From the NCBI GenBank assembly GCA_020427155.1, contig JAGQOW010000044.1, forward strand, positions 1-34,972: a stretch of DNA of 34,972 nt. The letters are read 5' to 3'. The notes under the pieces are model-generated. The model saw nothing but the letters and a program-made list of their open reading frames with translations. It was not told the DNA's origin and ran no database searches. The stretch comes from Planctomycetales bacterium. GTDB taxonomy: Bacteria > Planctomycetota > Planctomycetia > Pirellulales > Lacipirellulaceae. The translations under genes and the position numbers were made by a program. Of the stretch, positions 9,585 to 17,465 are shown piece by piece (within the stretch, counting starts at the first letter, position 1; each line of letters opens with the position of its first letter).

Positions 9585-9726
9585 ACTGGCCGATTTAGAG
9601 ATAGATCGATTTGAGTGCGTTCAACCGCTGCTATCAGCTAGAGTGAGATTCTAGGCCAACCGTTGATTGGTCGTGCCGAAGTCCTCGCTCTTGGCTGTTA
9701 TACGTCTTGGCGTAGGTAGTTTGCGG

Positions 9727-10203
9727 TCAGATCTCCTGGCCTACCAGGATTGGCATGCGGTCGTGGCGGGTCATGGTTTGGTAGTAATGGCTAGCTGGCT
9801 GGGTCATCATATAGACGTGGGGCCGTAGTTGCTCGTCGTGTACCAGCACGCCTTCCATGCCCTCGTTGATCTGGAACCAGACCGATTTTTCCAGGCCGAA
9901 ATCGGCGGGGATCACCACCTTTTCTGGCGAGAGCCAACGCCATTTGCCGGCTTCAAGGCTTTCGATGCGGCACCAGCCGGTGTTGGGCAGTTTGCAGGCT
10001 TTGTTGTTGCGGTTGCCCCATTCGTAGATCACCAATTGCCCGTCGTGGAGCACGGGCAATTCGATCGGGGGCGCGCCAGGATACATGAAGTGCACTTCCT
10101 CCTGCGCGCCTGCACCGCGGGTGACGATTCGCTGGGACAGTTCGTACTGCTCGAACAACTCCTGTTTGAGCCGGGCCTTCAATATTGAGATGCCTTTGCA
10201 CAT
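9727..10203 (-). CDS. Compact SRAP-like (YedK/HMCES-type) protein coupled to a Y-family polymerase
   Basis: A 158-aa protein. The start is fixed by a TGATG junction: the stop of the polymerase gene overlaps this ATG by one base, and GGAAAG lies nine bases upstream. The product then begins Met-Cys, as SRAP proteins require, because their Cys2 forms the covalent link to abasic-site DNA. By eye it follows YedK along its length: MCKGI at the start, LVIYEWGNR for the WG strand, VVIPADFGLEKSVWF with E105 where YedK has the GWFEW glutamate, and TRHDRMPIL with H147 for the active-site histidine. The Asn of the YedK INARVET segment seems replaced (WCRIES, 77-82). At 158 residues it is shorter than the usual 220 or so. 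The assignment is from motif reading. The likely role is shielding or processing abasic sites during lesion bypass. Confidence 0.65.
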   Translation of the reverse strand: MCKGISILKARLKQELFEQYELSQRIVTRGAGAQEEVHFMYPGAPPIELPVLHDGQLVIYEWGNRNNKACKLPNTGWCRIESLEAGKWRWLSPEKVVIPADFGLEKSVWFQINEGMEGVLVHDEQLRPHVYMMTQPASHYYQTMTRHDRMPILVGQEI

Positions 10204-11390
10204 CAAAAACAACTCTTTCCATAAATGTCGCAAATGTCGTATTCGTTAGCTGCGTCGCCGTAGACATCGACTAGCGGCAGGGTCGAGCCGCTGCGTAAGG
10301 CAAAGCGGCCAACCGCGTTATTGATGCGGTGTTTCACATCGTGTAATTGCGGCTGCTCAAAAAGACTCATCTGTCGATGAGCCAGGGGGCGCAAACAGCC
10401 GGCAATCACGTGCATATAGTGTACCGCTGCCGAGGATGGCTGCCAAACTTGAGGTAGCAGATGCAGAGCGGCTTCCAGCAGGGCCTCAAAGTCGGCCCGA
10501 CTGCCTAGCAGGCTACTTCGCAGCGAACGCTCAGGACGGTCGGTGAACGACAGCGAGAGCGTCAATTGATCGCAACAAACCTTGTAGTGCATCAGAGCTT
10601 CCACAAGCCGTTCGACATTGCGGACGACAAAGGCTTGCACGCGTGCCGGATCGCAACTTGCGCGGCCAATACTGCCGCCGCGGGATACAAACTTGTGCTT
10701 TGGTCGTACGGCCTGCACCGGGATTACCGGCGTGCCGTTGAGTTCCCACCACAGATCTTCTCCCCGTTTGGTTAGTAACCAGCGGATGAACGCCCGATCG
10801 GCGCGGGCAAATTGGTCACAGGTTTCGATGCCATGGGCGGCCAAATGCATGGCACTTCGTTTGGCGATGCCCGTAATATCAGTAACCGGCCTGTTGTGCA
10901 GCAGGGCGCGCCGTTGCCGGTCGTCGGCTACCACCCCGTAGCCAAACGGCTTAGAGGAATCGGAGATCAGCTTGGCGAGCGTTTTGGTTGGGGCGATGCC
11001 AATCGACACCGGCACGCCAACCCGAGTGAGTAAGTTGTTTTGTAACTGGCGAGCAAAACCGTCGGTCGGCTCCAGGGCAGCAAAAAACTGTTCGTCGATG
11101 GAATAAAACTCGACTCGCGGGCTCACCTCCTGCACCAAGGCCAGCATGCGACGCGACAAAGCTTCGTACCACCGAAAGTCGCGTTTGACATACACCGCCT
11201 GCGGACAGATGGGAGTGGCGTCCCAGATGGGCATCCCGGTACTCACACCAGCCGCCTTCATCTCATAGCTTTTGGCGATGATGCATGCGCCGTGGTTGCC
11301 AAGTACTCCCACGGGCATGCTACGCAAGTGAGGAAACCGCACCCGCTCGGCAGAGACATAAAAACAGTCGGCATCGACGTGGCCAATCAT
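10203..11390 (-). CDS. Y-family (UmuC/DinB-like) translesion DNA polymerase
   Basis: A 395-aa error-prone DNA polymerase. The N-terminal palm motif MIGHVDADCFYVSAER gives metal ligand D6 and D8, with Y11 in the steric-gate position. YSIDEQFF supplies D99 and E100. GVPVSIGIAPTKTLAKLISD is the typical finger/palm segment, and VTDITGIAKRSAMHLAAHGI the helix-hairpin-helix region. Near the C-terminus QMSLF (340-344) matches the beta-clamp binding motif, and the remaining 51 residues (FALRSGSTLPLVDVYG onward) form a conserved-looking tail. It bypasses damaged bases in the cytoplasm with the sliding clamp. The start is the ATG at 11390, immediately downstream of a good promoter. The next gene, an SRAP-like protein, overlaps the stop by one base and is probably translationally coupled. 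Confidence 0.93.
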   Translation of the reverse strand: MIGHVDADCFYVSAERVRFPHLRSMPVGVLGNHGACIIAKSYEMKAAGVSTGMPIWDATPICPQAVYVKRDFRWYEALSRRMLALVQEVSPRVEFYSIDEQFFAALEPTDGFARQLQNNLLTRVGVPVSIGIAPTKTLAKLISDSSKPFGYGVVADDRQRRALLHNRPVTDITGIAKRSAMHLAAHGIETCDQFARADRAFIRWLLTKRGEDLWWELNGTPVIPVQAVRPKHKFVSRGGSIGRASCDPARVQAFVVRNVERLVEALMHYKVCCDQLTLSLSFTDRPERSLRSSLLGSRADFEALLEAALHLLPQVWQPSSAAVHYMHVIAGCLRPLAHRQMSLFEQPQLHDVKHRINNAVGRFALRSGSTLPLVDVYGDAANEYDICDIYGKSCF

Positions 11391-11396
11391 GACGCT

Positions 11397-11424
11397 AGTA
11401 TAGTGTAGAAATGTTCACTATCAA
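11397..11424 (-). promoter_or_regulatory. Sigma70-type promoter of the polymerase/SRAP unit, overlapping a dyad
   Basis: On the minus strand a -35 TTGATA (11424-11419) and a -10 TATACT (11402-11397) are separated by 16 bases. The -10 ends only six bases before the A of the ATG at 11390, so the predicted transcription start falls on or within about two bases of the start codon, implying a leaderless mRNA. No Shine-Dalgarno sequence is present, which agrees. Confidence 0.6.
11400..11421. promoter_or_regulatory. 22-bp dyad, candidate operator (possibly SOS-type)
   Basis: The perfect six-base arms ATAGTG and CACTAT flank ten bases, within which two more symmetric A/T pairs occur. The dyad covers the spacer and parts of both the -35 and -10 of the polymerase promoter, exactly where a repressor would block RNA polymerase. 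It does not match the Escherichia coli (CTG-N10-CAG) or Bacillus (GAAC-N4-GTTC) LexA boxes. A damage-responsive repressor is a guess from the gene it controls. Confidence 0.5.
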
Positions 11425-11477
11425 GGCTGCGTCAAGAAAATGCGTTAGCGTTTGCACTATGCCCTAAATGTAGTATT

Positions 11478-11507
11478 GGGATGGCCGAGCCAGAGCCCGA
11501 CCATCCC
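11478..11507 (-). terminator. Hairpin, probable terminator for the gene remnant at 11558-11725
   Basis: Read on the minus strand, GGGATGGTCG and CGGCCATCCC form a ten-pair stem with one T-G wobble and a ten-base loop. On the plus strand the same position is a C-A mismatch, so the structure suits a minus-strand transcript. It starts about 50 bases after the stop of the remnant. No T tract follows, so efficient intrinsic termination is uncertain. Confidence 0.45.
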
Positions 11508-11557
11508 GATAGTTCCCTTCTTCCAACTTCCCATGCGGGGGTACGCAGTCCGCAAAA

Positions 11558-11725
11558 CTAGTCGAGTTGCAACCGTTGGCCCGCGGCTACTTCGAGTTCT
11601 CCTTCCAACAACTCGCGCTTGCTATCTTTGCTCAGAAGGATCGAATCGGACTTGGCTAGCTCCTGGCTGTCGGTTCGCAGTGCCAGCGCGACGGGTGTCT
11701 TGGAAAGAAACGCGTAAAATGCGAC
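11558..11725 (-). pseudogene. C-terminal remnant of an unidentified gene
   Basis: A 55-residue minus-strand frame runs from just after an in-frame TAA to a TAG, with no usable start codon near its beginning. The translation looks like genuine protein: FLSKTPVALALRTDSQEL, then a charged part with LLSKDSKRELLEGELEVAAG and a final QRLQLD. It is followed by a terminator-like hairpin, as expected at the end of a real gene. I read it as the tail of a gene whose front has been lost or frameshifted. I do not recognise the family. Confidence 0.35.
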
Positions 11726-11839
11726 TTACACCCGACCGGGAGCGCCCCGGCTTAAACTCTGGTCGCGGGAGTGCTAGATTGAAGGTATTGGCGTAGGCCG
11801 CTTTTGCGACGGTATTTAAGCGCATTCGAGATAACTGCC

Positions 11840-13192
11840 ATGTCCGACGAGTTTGCCCAGCCGAGTTGGATTCGCCGCGAGATCGTTCTTCGGATATTGG
11901 CGATGTTTGAAGAAACGATGCCGATTTATCAAGACATGATCGCCGTGGCGCGAGACATCAATGAGCGGGCAGGCGAAAACGAGGCGAAGCGGCTTGGCAA
12001 GATCATGCACGCCGCGATTCGCTGCGCTTCCAATGCAGAACTTCGCACGATTTGCGACTTGTTTGCCTTGATGGGAAATGAACCGGTCAATTACTACGAT
12101 CTTCGCGAGCGAGTCTCTGTCGAAAGTACGGCTTTTCGCCCGACGTCGGTAGACGAAATCGAGCGTGACGGGTTTCGAGTGTTTTGCTCTCGATTGTCGA
12201 TGGACTGTATTCCTGCCGAGCATCATCCGTTTGTGGAAGAGATCATCGCCAGAAGAAACTTGTTTACTGACGAGCTACGTGGGCTGTTGGAAACAGGAAA
12301 AGGGCAGGGGGGCCTGACGCAGGAGCAGGCTGAACGTTTTGTCGATGCTTGCGTTAAGCTCTTCACTCGCCCCGAAGAAGCGCTAGTGAGTCGCGAAGAA
12401 TACGAGAAACTGCAAAGTATCAACAAAGTGGCGTGCCAGATTCTGGTCAGCAACTCGTTGGCTTTCAATCACTTGACTCCCTCGGTGGCTTCGGTGCCTG
12501 CGGCTCACGAAGAGATGGTACGCCGTGGCATCAAGACGATCCCGGTCTGGCAGGGACCGGTGGGGAAAGATGTGATCTTGCGTCAAACGTCTTGCCTCGC
12601 GCCACCTGTTATGCTGAAGTTCCCTAACGGCGATGGAACTTTTGTGGAGGCCGAGTACCAGGAGACTTTTGTCGAGTTTGAAGAGCGGTTGCAAGCGCTG
12701 ACCCCGCGCGGTCGGGAACTTTTTGAAGCCAAGTTTGAGAATGGCAAGAACGCACTTCACCTGAAAGAGAGCGACCAGGGATACGCTGAGCATTATTACG
12801 AAGTCATGCGGCAGGCACTGGCCGATTATCCCGGCGACGCACTCGATTTGTGGAAGCAACGTTTGGCTTATTTTACTTTTGAAGTGAGCCAGGATTCGCG
12901 GCCTTCCGATTCTTTGGCCAGAATGAACTTCGACCAATTGATCGAGAATGGCTGGGTGTGCTTGATTCCGCAGCAGTACGAAGATTTCTTTGGGCCGGCG
13001 GCGACCAATATCTTTAACTCGAATATCGGCCTGGAAGATGTCAGTAACGTCGGAATCGCCAAACCCGATTCCCAAAGTGCTTACGAGGCGGCCCTGGGCC
13101 GAGAAGTCGTGAACATGTATGACTACTACGACGGTATCCAAGCTGCATCGAAGGACGCAGTTTGTGCGGAACTGGCAGGTGATAAGAGTTAG
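11840..13192 (+). CDS. 2-oxoadipate dioxygenase/decarboxylase family protein (HglS/YdcJ, DUF1338)
   Basis: A 450-aa protein of the family whose characterised member HglS is an Fe(II) enzyme converting 2-oxoadipate to D-2-hydroxyglutarate plus CO2 in lysine breakdown. Family landmarks are clear: KIMHAAIRCASNAEL with H57, LFALMGNEPVNYYDL, STAFRPTSVDEIERDGFRVF, SNSLAFNHLTPSV with H211, and FVEFEERLQALTPRGRELF with the metal-binding glutamate at 279-282. The H, H and E positions are those expected for the VOC-like metal site. I chose the ATG at 11840 (MSDEF) over one 12 codons upstream because it best fits the family length. No other lysine-degradation gene is visible nearby. The next gene follows closely on the same strand. 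The family is secure; the precise substrate is inferred. Confidence 0.85.
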   Translation: MSDEFAQPSWIRREIVLRILAMFEETMPIYQDMIAVARDINERAGENEAKRLGKIMHAAIRCASNAELRTICDLFALMGNEPVNYYDLRERVSVESTAFRPTSVDEIERDGFRVFCSRLSMDCIPAEHHPFVEEIIARRNLFTDELRGLLETGKGQGGLTQEQAERFVDACVKLFTRPEEALVSREEYEKLQSINKVACQILVSNSLAFNHLTPSVASVPAAHEEMVRRGIKTIPVWQGPVGKDVILRQTSCLAPPVMLKFPNGDGTFVEAEYQETFVEFEERLQALTPRGRELFEAKFENGKNALHLKESDQGYAEHYYEVMRQALADYPGDALDLWKQRLAYFTFEVSQDSRPSDSLARMNFDQLIENGWVCLIPQQYEDFFGPAATNIFNSNIGLEDVSNVGIAKPDSQSAYEAALGREVVNMYDYYDGIQAASKDAVCAELAGDKS

Positions 13193-13237
13193 TTTTCCAT
13201 GTCAGATTCTCTTTGTGGTTCCAGGGTCGTCGAGCTT

Positions 13238-14446
13238 ATGAAATCTGCTCTTGCTGCCAACATGCTATTGCTTTGGGTCTTGGTGCTCTGTCCTGTATCT
13301 ACTGCGTTTTCCGACGTCGAGGAGCAAGGAGCACCTGATTGGCCAGCGAGATTGATTGGCTATACCCAGCTGAATACGAATTTGGCCGGCGGTCGGCACG
13401 CGAACGTCCGCACGATGCGAGCGAAAGTGGTCGGGGCCGAAGGCGCCGGCCAACACGAGTTGGCTGCTGAGCTAGCCGACGAACCGGATGCTTGGACCCA
13501 GTTTGCCGGTTGGTCGCCGAGCGGAGAAACTGCCGTCGTTTTACGAGGTTGGCAGAGCACTGAAAACGCAAAGATCGAGGAACAGCAGCAGAGTTTTCAT
13601 TTCACCAAAGAAGGTTGGTTGGTGGACGCCTTTCTTGTGAATCTCGCTTCGGGCGATGCGCAGAACGTGACAGGGGTCGAGCGAGTCAGCTTTTACAACA
13701 GCGGGCTTTTTTTCTGGCCAGGAGATAGTACGAAGCTCGGGTTTACCGCTCTGATCGAGGGCAATTCGCATCCGTTTCGCATGGATCGCGATGGCCGTAA
13801 CAAGCAGGATCTGACGGCAGACTCCCAGGAATTTGCCTACGGCTTCAGCAGTTCGCGAGACGGCAGCAGAATTGCTTACCATAAGAACTACCAGGTGTTT
13901 CTCGCCGACGCCGATGGGTCGAACGCTACGCAAATCGAGACGGGGCAGCCGTTCAACTTCGTGCCCAGCTGGTCGCCCGACGGCAAGTGGGTGCTGTTTC
14001 TCTCGGGCGAGCATTACCGTTGCGATCCTTATCTCGTTCGCGCCGACGGCACAGGACTCACGAAACTAGCCGATCGAGCGGGCTATCGGGGCGTGGTCGA
14101 GTTTCTCGATGTTCCCGATTTCCACGGCGGCAGCAGCGACGTACCGATTTGGTCAAATGACGGCCAACGGGTCTTCTACACCGCTCGGGTCGGCGCCAAC
14201 GTAGAACTTTTTTCAGTAGATCTCGACGGCGCGAAGCGTCAACTTACTAAGTCGGCGGCAGGTACTATTCACTATCATCCGCAACCGTCGCCCGAAGGCG
14301 GCTGGCTGGTCTACGGTTCGAAACGCAAGGGAGTCCGGCAACTCTATGTCATGCGACTTGCCGACGGCAGGGAGAGCCGCATCACTGATCTGGCCGAGGG
14401 CTACGCCGCCATGTGGCCACACTGGCAGCCGACGGCGGGGAAATGA
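13238..14446 (+). CDS. Exported TolB-like (PD40) beta-propeller protein
   Basis: About 402 aa from the ATG at 13238, which begins a signal peptide (MKSALAAN, then MLLLWVLVLCPVSTAFS). An in-frame ATG at 13199, six bases after the preceding stop, would add 13 residues and remains possible. The body consists of WD40-like PD40 repeats: WTQFAGWSPSGETAVVL, YGFSSSRDGSRIAYH, FVPSWSPDGKWVLFLSG, DVPIWSNDGQRVFYTA and HYHPQPSPEGGWLVYGS, ending AAMWPHWQPTAG. Such TolB-like propellers sit in the periplasm and bind proteins or ligands; many planctomycete copies have no assigned function. It may share a transcript with the DUF1338 gene. A strong hairpin follows the stop. Confidence 0.85.
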   Translation: MKSALAANMLLLWVLVLCPVSTAFSDVEEQGAPDWPARLIGYTQLNTNLAGGRHANVRTMRAKVVGAEGAGQHELAAELADEPDAWTQFAGWSPSGETAVVLRGWQSTENAKIEEQQQSFHFTKEGWLVDAFLVNLASGDAQNVTGVERVSFYNSGLFFWPGDSTKLGFTALIEGNSHPFRMDRDGRNKQDLTADSQEFAYGFSSSRDGSRIAYHKNYQVFLADADGSNATQIETGQPFNFVPSWSPDGKWVLFLSGEHYRCDPYLVRADGTGLTKLADRAGYRGVVEFLDVPDFHGGSSDVPIWSNDGQRVFYTARVGANVELFSVDLDGAKRQLTKSAAGTIHYHPQPSPEGGWLVYGSKRKGVRQLYVMRLADGRESRITDLAEGYAAMWPHWQPTAGK

Positions 14447-14449
14447 AAA

Positions 14450-14481
14450 TTGGCGCCGCCAGGATGGCCTGGCGGCACCAA
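14450..14481. terminator. Bidirectional hairpin terminator between convergent genes
   Basis: A stem of nine perfect pairs (GCCGCCAGG 14455-14463 with CCTGGCGGC 14468-14476) encloses the loop ATGG, and is extended by TTGG/CCAA after one C-A mismatch. It lies four bases past the stop of the TolB-like gene and 19 bases past the stop of the convergent PEP-CTERM gene, so it can serve both. No long T tract follows on either strand. Confidence 0.7.
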
Positions 14482-14499
14482 GTCGGTTTGGCTATCGAC

Positions 14500-15591
14500 T
14501 TATGCCAGTCTTCGCCGCTGGCAAGCGATGGCCAGCAGGCCAAAAGTGACCAACGCGAGTGTAGTTGGCTCGGGAATAGCCATTTCCACGACGAAACGTT
14601 CGACCAGCATGCCATCGACTTTGCCATTCACGATTCGCACGGTGCGCATCGGATCGGACTGATTGTCGGTCTGATTGTCGTCGAAGATATCTAATTCGAT
14701 CCTGCCATCAGAAAACTTGCGCACGCCAGCCACCATCGCTACATGGCCCTTGAGATCCAGTTCAACATCCTTGCCAGCATTGATCGCGTTGATCAATCCC
14801 ATGATGTCGTTGGGGCCTAGGAAGGTAGTCATCAGCACCTGGTTGAAGTGGTTCTTCTTCACAGTTGGCCAGTTGGCGCCGGTGCCCGAGGCCGTGGTGC
14901 CGAGGATTTGCTTGATCTTGTTGAGGCTGGTGTCAATCGTATTGGAAAGATTCCCAGTTGCCTGCAAGTACTTCAGGCTATTGGAAACGGCGCCGGGGGC
15001 ACACTCGTTTCGTCCCTGAACCTGATTGACGACCTGATTGATGTTTGGCAACTTGGCGGACATGGTCACGGTTGGACCGCCAGCCGTCGGAGGGGCTGGA
15101 GGCAGGGGAAGATTGGGGGGATTGCCTAACTCGACATTGTCTTCCCCGCCGATTTGAAAATCCAGATCGAAGACTTCTTCGCCAAAGATGCTCATGGGCG
15201 GCGCTGAGAAAGACGGAAAGACATCGCTGCTGAAGCCAAAGTCAATCACAGGCACCGGAACTCCCGGAGAGGAAGTGATCTCAAAGGTTGTTGTGAGCGT
15301 TTGAGGCACGCCACTGCCATAGAGGCTGTCGACCGACATGTTCTCGATAACCCAGTTGCCATTGACATTGAGATTGAAATACTCGGTGGTCGGAGCGCCG
15401 TCGAAATCAATCGTTACTCTTCCCCAACTGCTATCTGGGGCAGACAGGCTATTGGAGACATTGGAATGCCAATCGAGTTGCTCAAACTTCAGGCTGTTGA
15501 TTGAGAGCGCTCTGGCCGTTTGAGACAGCATGAATGCTATCGCAAGTACGGCCAGATGCCGCGCAGCACTCAACGAAATGGATCGCTTCAT
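14500..15591 (-). CDS. PEP-CTERM sorted protein with a C39-like cysteine peptidase pattern
   Basis: A 363-aa secreted protein. The ATG at 15591 has AGGAG eight bases upstream and starts a signal peptide (MKRSISLSAARHLAVLAIAF, cleaved near ARA). The C-terminus is a PEP-CTERM sorting signal: IPEPTTLALVTFGLLAIA followed by CQRRRLA (P340-E341-P342), which exosortase recognises for export and surface anchoring. Residues about 30-160 are a beta-rich domain of unknown type, then a proline-rich linker (161-173). Residues 186-305 resemble the C39/papain-like arrangement: Q192, then C197 in GRNECAPGAVSNSLKYLQ, H283 in LKGHVAMVAGV and D301 or D304 in LDIFDDNQ. I infer a peptidase or inactive relative; activity is untested. 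A GTCGC hairpin lies about 75 bases upstream of the start. Confidence 0.85.
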   Translation of the reverse strand: MKRSISLSAARHLAVLAIAFMLSQTARALSINSLKFEQLDWHSNVSNSLSAPDSSWGRVTIDFDGAPTTEYFNLNVNGNWVIENMSVDSLYGSGVPQTLTTTFEITSSPGVPVPVIDFGFSSDVFPSFSAPPMSIFGEEVFDLDFQIGGEDNVELGNPPNLPLPPAPPTAGGPTVTMSAKLPNINQVVNQVQGRNECAPGAVSNSLKYLQATGNLSNTIDTSLNKIKQILGTTASGTGANWPTVKKNHFNQVLMTTFLGPNDIMGLINAINAGKDVELDLKGHVAMVAGVRKFSDGRIELDIFDDNQTDNQSDPMRTVRIVNGKVDGMLVERFVVEMAIPEPTTLALVTFGLLAIACQRRRLA

Positions 15592-15664
15592 GAGACAAAC
15601 TCCTTGCAAAAAAGTGATGGCTGCAAAAAAACAAAACATAGTCTTTGCCAACTTTTCTGTTTGC

Positions 15665-15682
15665 CGTCGCAAATAAGCGACG
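15665..15682. promoter_or_regulatory. Small hairpin upstream of the PEP-CTERM gene
   Basis: CGTCGC and GCGACG form a perfect six-pair stem with the loop AAATAA, about 75 bases upstream of the PEP-CTERM start. It could be a 5' leader structure or a protein site. I found no good sigma70 or sigma54 promoter beside it. Confidence 0.3.
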
Positions 15683-16436
15683 CTTGATCGTTGCCTGATA
15701 AAGCGCGCTCGAAGTAAGTAGAAGTGAAGCGGTCGAGAACTCGATCAGTGAAATAATCCAATGCTACTTTCGAAAGGAGTGCGACTAACCTACACAGCCT
15801 GGAAACGTATCAACAGGGTTATTCATCCAAGATGCTTCGCGCAGGATAGCGGACTTAGCCAAGTTGTCAACGGTTTTGGCAATAATGATTGGTGATTTGG
15901 GCTGCTGACACGTTGTATATAGGATGCACGCGAGTGGGTGAACGTCCAAAATACCCCACTGTAGTGGTAGGAACAAAGGTTGGCGAATGTGCCTGTGGCA
16001 GCAGATGTGAAGCTTTTCAGTTGAGGTGTGAAGCCACGAGCGTTCTGAGATGCGTATGCAAGTTGCTAACGAACTTGCGGGCAAGCTCGAACTTTTGTGC
16101 TTACGATGCGCCTGCAGCGTAGTTGGAGACCAGTTCGCTAGTCGAGTCCGTCTGGTTGATGAACCACAACAAGTCGCCCGACAGGTTCGGCAGGCCAATG
16201 GGTTGTCTACATTGGTCATCTATTCTCTGCGCTTCCCATGCTTGTCTGCACCGACCCAGGACCACCATCATTTGCAGCAAGGACAATGTAGGCGCGCGAT
16301 TTGCACTTTATTGAGTTGTGCACTATGCCATGGCCTGTTGGCTGCGGGGAAAGGTAATGCTGTTCTCCGCGTGCGTGCGAATTGGCACAGTGTCGCGCGA
16401 GAATGGCCCAATTGATCCCAACGTGAGCGACCTACG
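15683..16436. other. Long non-coding stretch with one possible decayed coding segment
   Basis: No gene is convincing in these roughly 750 bases. The only coding-like part is on the minus strand at about 16101-16205, where a short frame reads IGLPNLSGDLLWFINQTD and ends in AAGAS before a stop, with GC-rich third positions. Its upstream continuation does not look like protein, so it may be the tail of a lost gene. Other frames here are inconsistent and overlap each other. Confidence 0.35.
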
Positions 16437-16919
16437 ATGATTGTCGAATGTCCGCACTGCTACAGCAAAGTAATGCCGTCGGTTAGCGGCGAGTGCCCCT
16501 CGTGTCGCCACAACATTCACGACTTGCAGGATGTCGAGCCGGAGAAGACTGCGCTCACGATTTCGAGTTGCGATCGCTTGCCGCCGGTCTGCTGCGACTG
16601 CGGCAATTCTACCCAGCGCTACGTGACGGTTACTCGCAAAGTGTCGCACAAGAAAGAGCCCGACTCTGGGGCGGGGGTCGCGCTGATCCTTGGCATGCTG
16701 GTGAGTTGGATCTTCTGGATCGTCGCGGCGGTGAAAGGATTGCGCACCCGTACGCAAGACTTGATTATCGTCGAGCTTCCGCAATGTGAACTGTGCGGCA
16801 CGCTAGGGGCTCCTGCACCCATTCGAGTGAACTCGGAAGAGCTGCACATGACGTTTGTCGTGAACCAGAAGCTTAAGCAGCAAGTGCAAGCCGAACGGGC
16901 ACTGGCGGGCGAGGCGTGA
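16437..16919 (+). CDS. Zinc-ribbon membrane protein of unknown function
   Basis: A 160-aa hypothetical protein. Paired cysteines form two likely zinc sites: C5/C8 with C20/C23 in an N-terminal zinc ribbon (ECPHCYS, ECPSCRH), and C52/C55 with C117/C120 (VCCDCG, CELCG). A single transmembrane helix (about 80-99, GVALILGMLVSWIFWIVAAV) separates the second pair. The tail is a short charged helix (NQKLKQQVQAERALAGEA). I do not recognise the family. The reading frame is clean with ordinary codon use and starts at an ATG. No clear operon partner exists on either side. Confidence 0.65.
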   Translation: MIVECPHCYSKVMPSVSGECPSCRHNIHDLQDVEPEKTALTISSCDRLPPVCCDCGNSTQRYVTVTRKVSHKKEPDSGAGVALILGMLVSWIFWIVAAVKGLRTRTQDLIIVELPQCELCGTLGAPAPIRVNSEELHMTFVVNQKLKQQVQAERALAGEA

Positions 16920-17465
16920 AGTTGCAAATAGCGCTGCTTACAGGTCGATTCCTCGATGGAGTCGCTACATCATAGCTTCCCCCCTTCCGCTTTCGGCTTT
17001 CCGCTGTCGGCTTTGCCTTATCCCCTCTGCTGGGAATTTGACCGTTGTGCCGGGGTCCCAACTTCTGGGACAAAACTGCAGTGGCTGCAATCGCTGGGAA
17101 TAAACCGAATTGCCAACGAACCGCACACCGATTTGGTGCTGGGGTGATTATCGCAGTTGTGGAGGGGCGGGGCTACGATCAATTTTGGCCGCGCGAGTGT
17201 GGGATTGAAACGCAGAGATCGCCGAGGGCGCGGAGGAGCGATGCAGAGAGCGGAGATAATCAGAGAGCATTGGTGCCATGCCCACGGAGGTCTGCCGACG
17301 TGAGCATGTGACGTGGCTTCCTATAGTTGCCACCTGCCGCTTGAACTCTTGCAAGTTCAGCTACAGTGGCGGGTGGCGCGGATTGGACGCCAGTCCTACC
17401 CGTGTTGCTGGCAATAAAAAGCCGTTCGCAGGTAAACCTCTGGTGACTGCGCCACACCGGTAGAC
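16920..17465. other. Non-coding region with degenerate purine/pyrimidine repeats
   Basis: I see no credible gene. The stretch 16978-17025 is a pyrimidine-rich series of TTCCGCTTTCGGC-like units, and 17208-17262 holds degenerate CGCAGAGATCGC-like units (gaaacgcagagatcgccgag, gatgcagagagcgg). Both resemble dispersed intergenic repeats of planctomycetes. Confidence 0.5.
16978..17025. repeat. Short degenerate repeat (CTTTCGGC/CTTTCCGC units)
   Basis: Units CCGCTTTCGG, CTTTCCGCTG and TCGGCTTTGC follow each other after a run of cytosines. On the minus strand this reads as AAAGCCGACAGCGGAAAGCC followed by GAAAGCGG, closely resembling the GAAAGCGG triplicate at 23432-23453 downstream of the glpD-like gene. 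Confidence 0.45.

Noticed and set aside
11400..11421. Dyad as a classical E. coli or Bacillus LexA box
   Set aside because: Neither CTG-N10-CAG nor GAAC-N4-GTTC fits, so it is listed only as a candidate operator.
15592..15664. Sigma54 promoter for the PEP-CTERM gene
   Set aside because: A TTGGCA is present but no properly spaced TTGC element, so the match fails.
15785..16219. 144-residue minus-strand frame in the long non-coding stretch
   Set aside because: Composition is not protein-like and it overlaps other weak frames. I noted only the short coding-like piece near 16101-16205.
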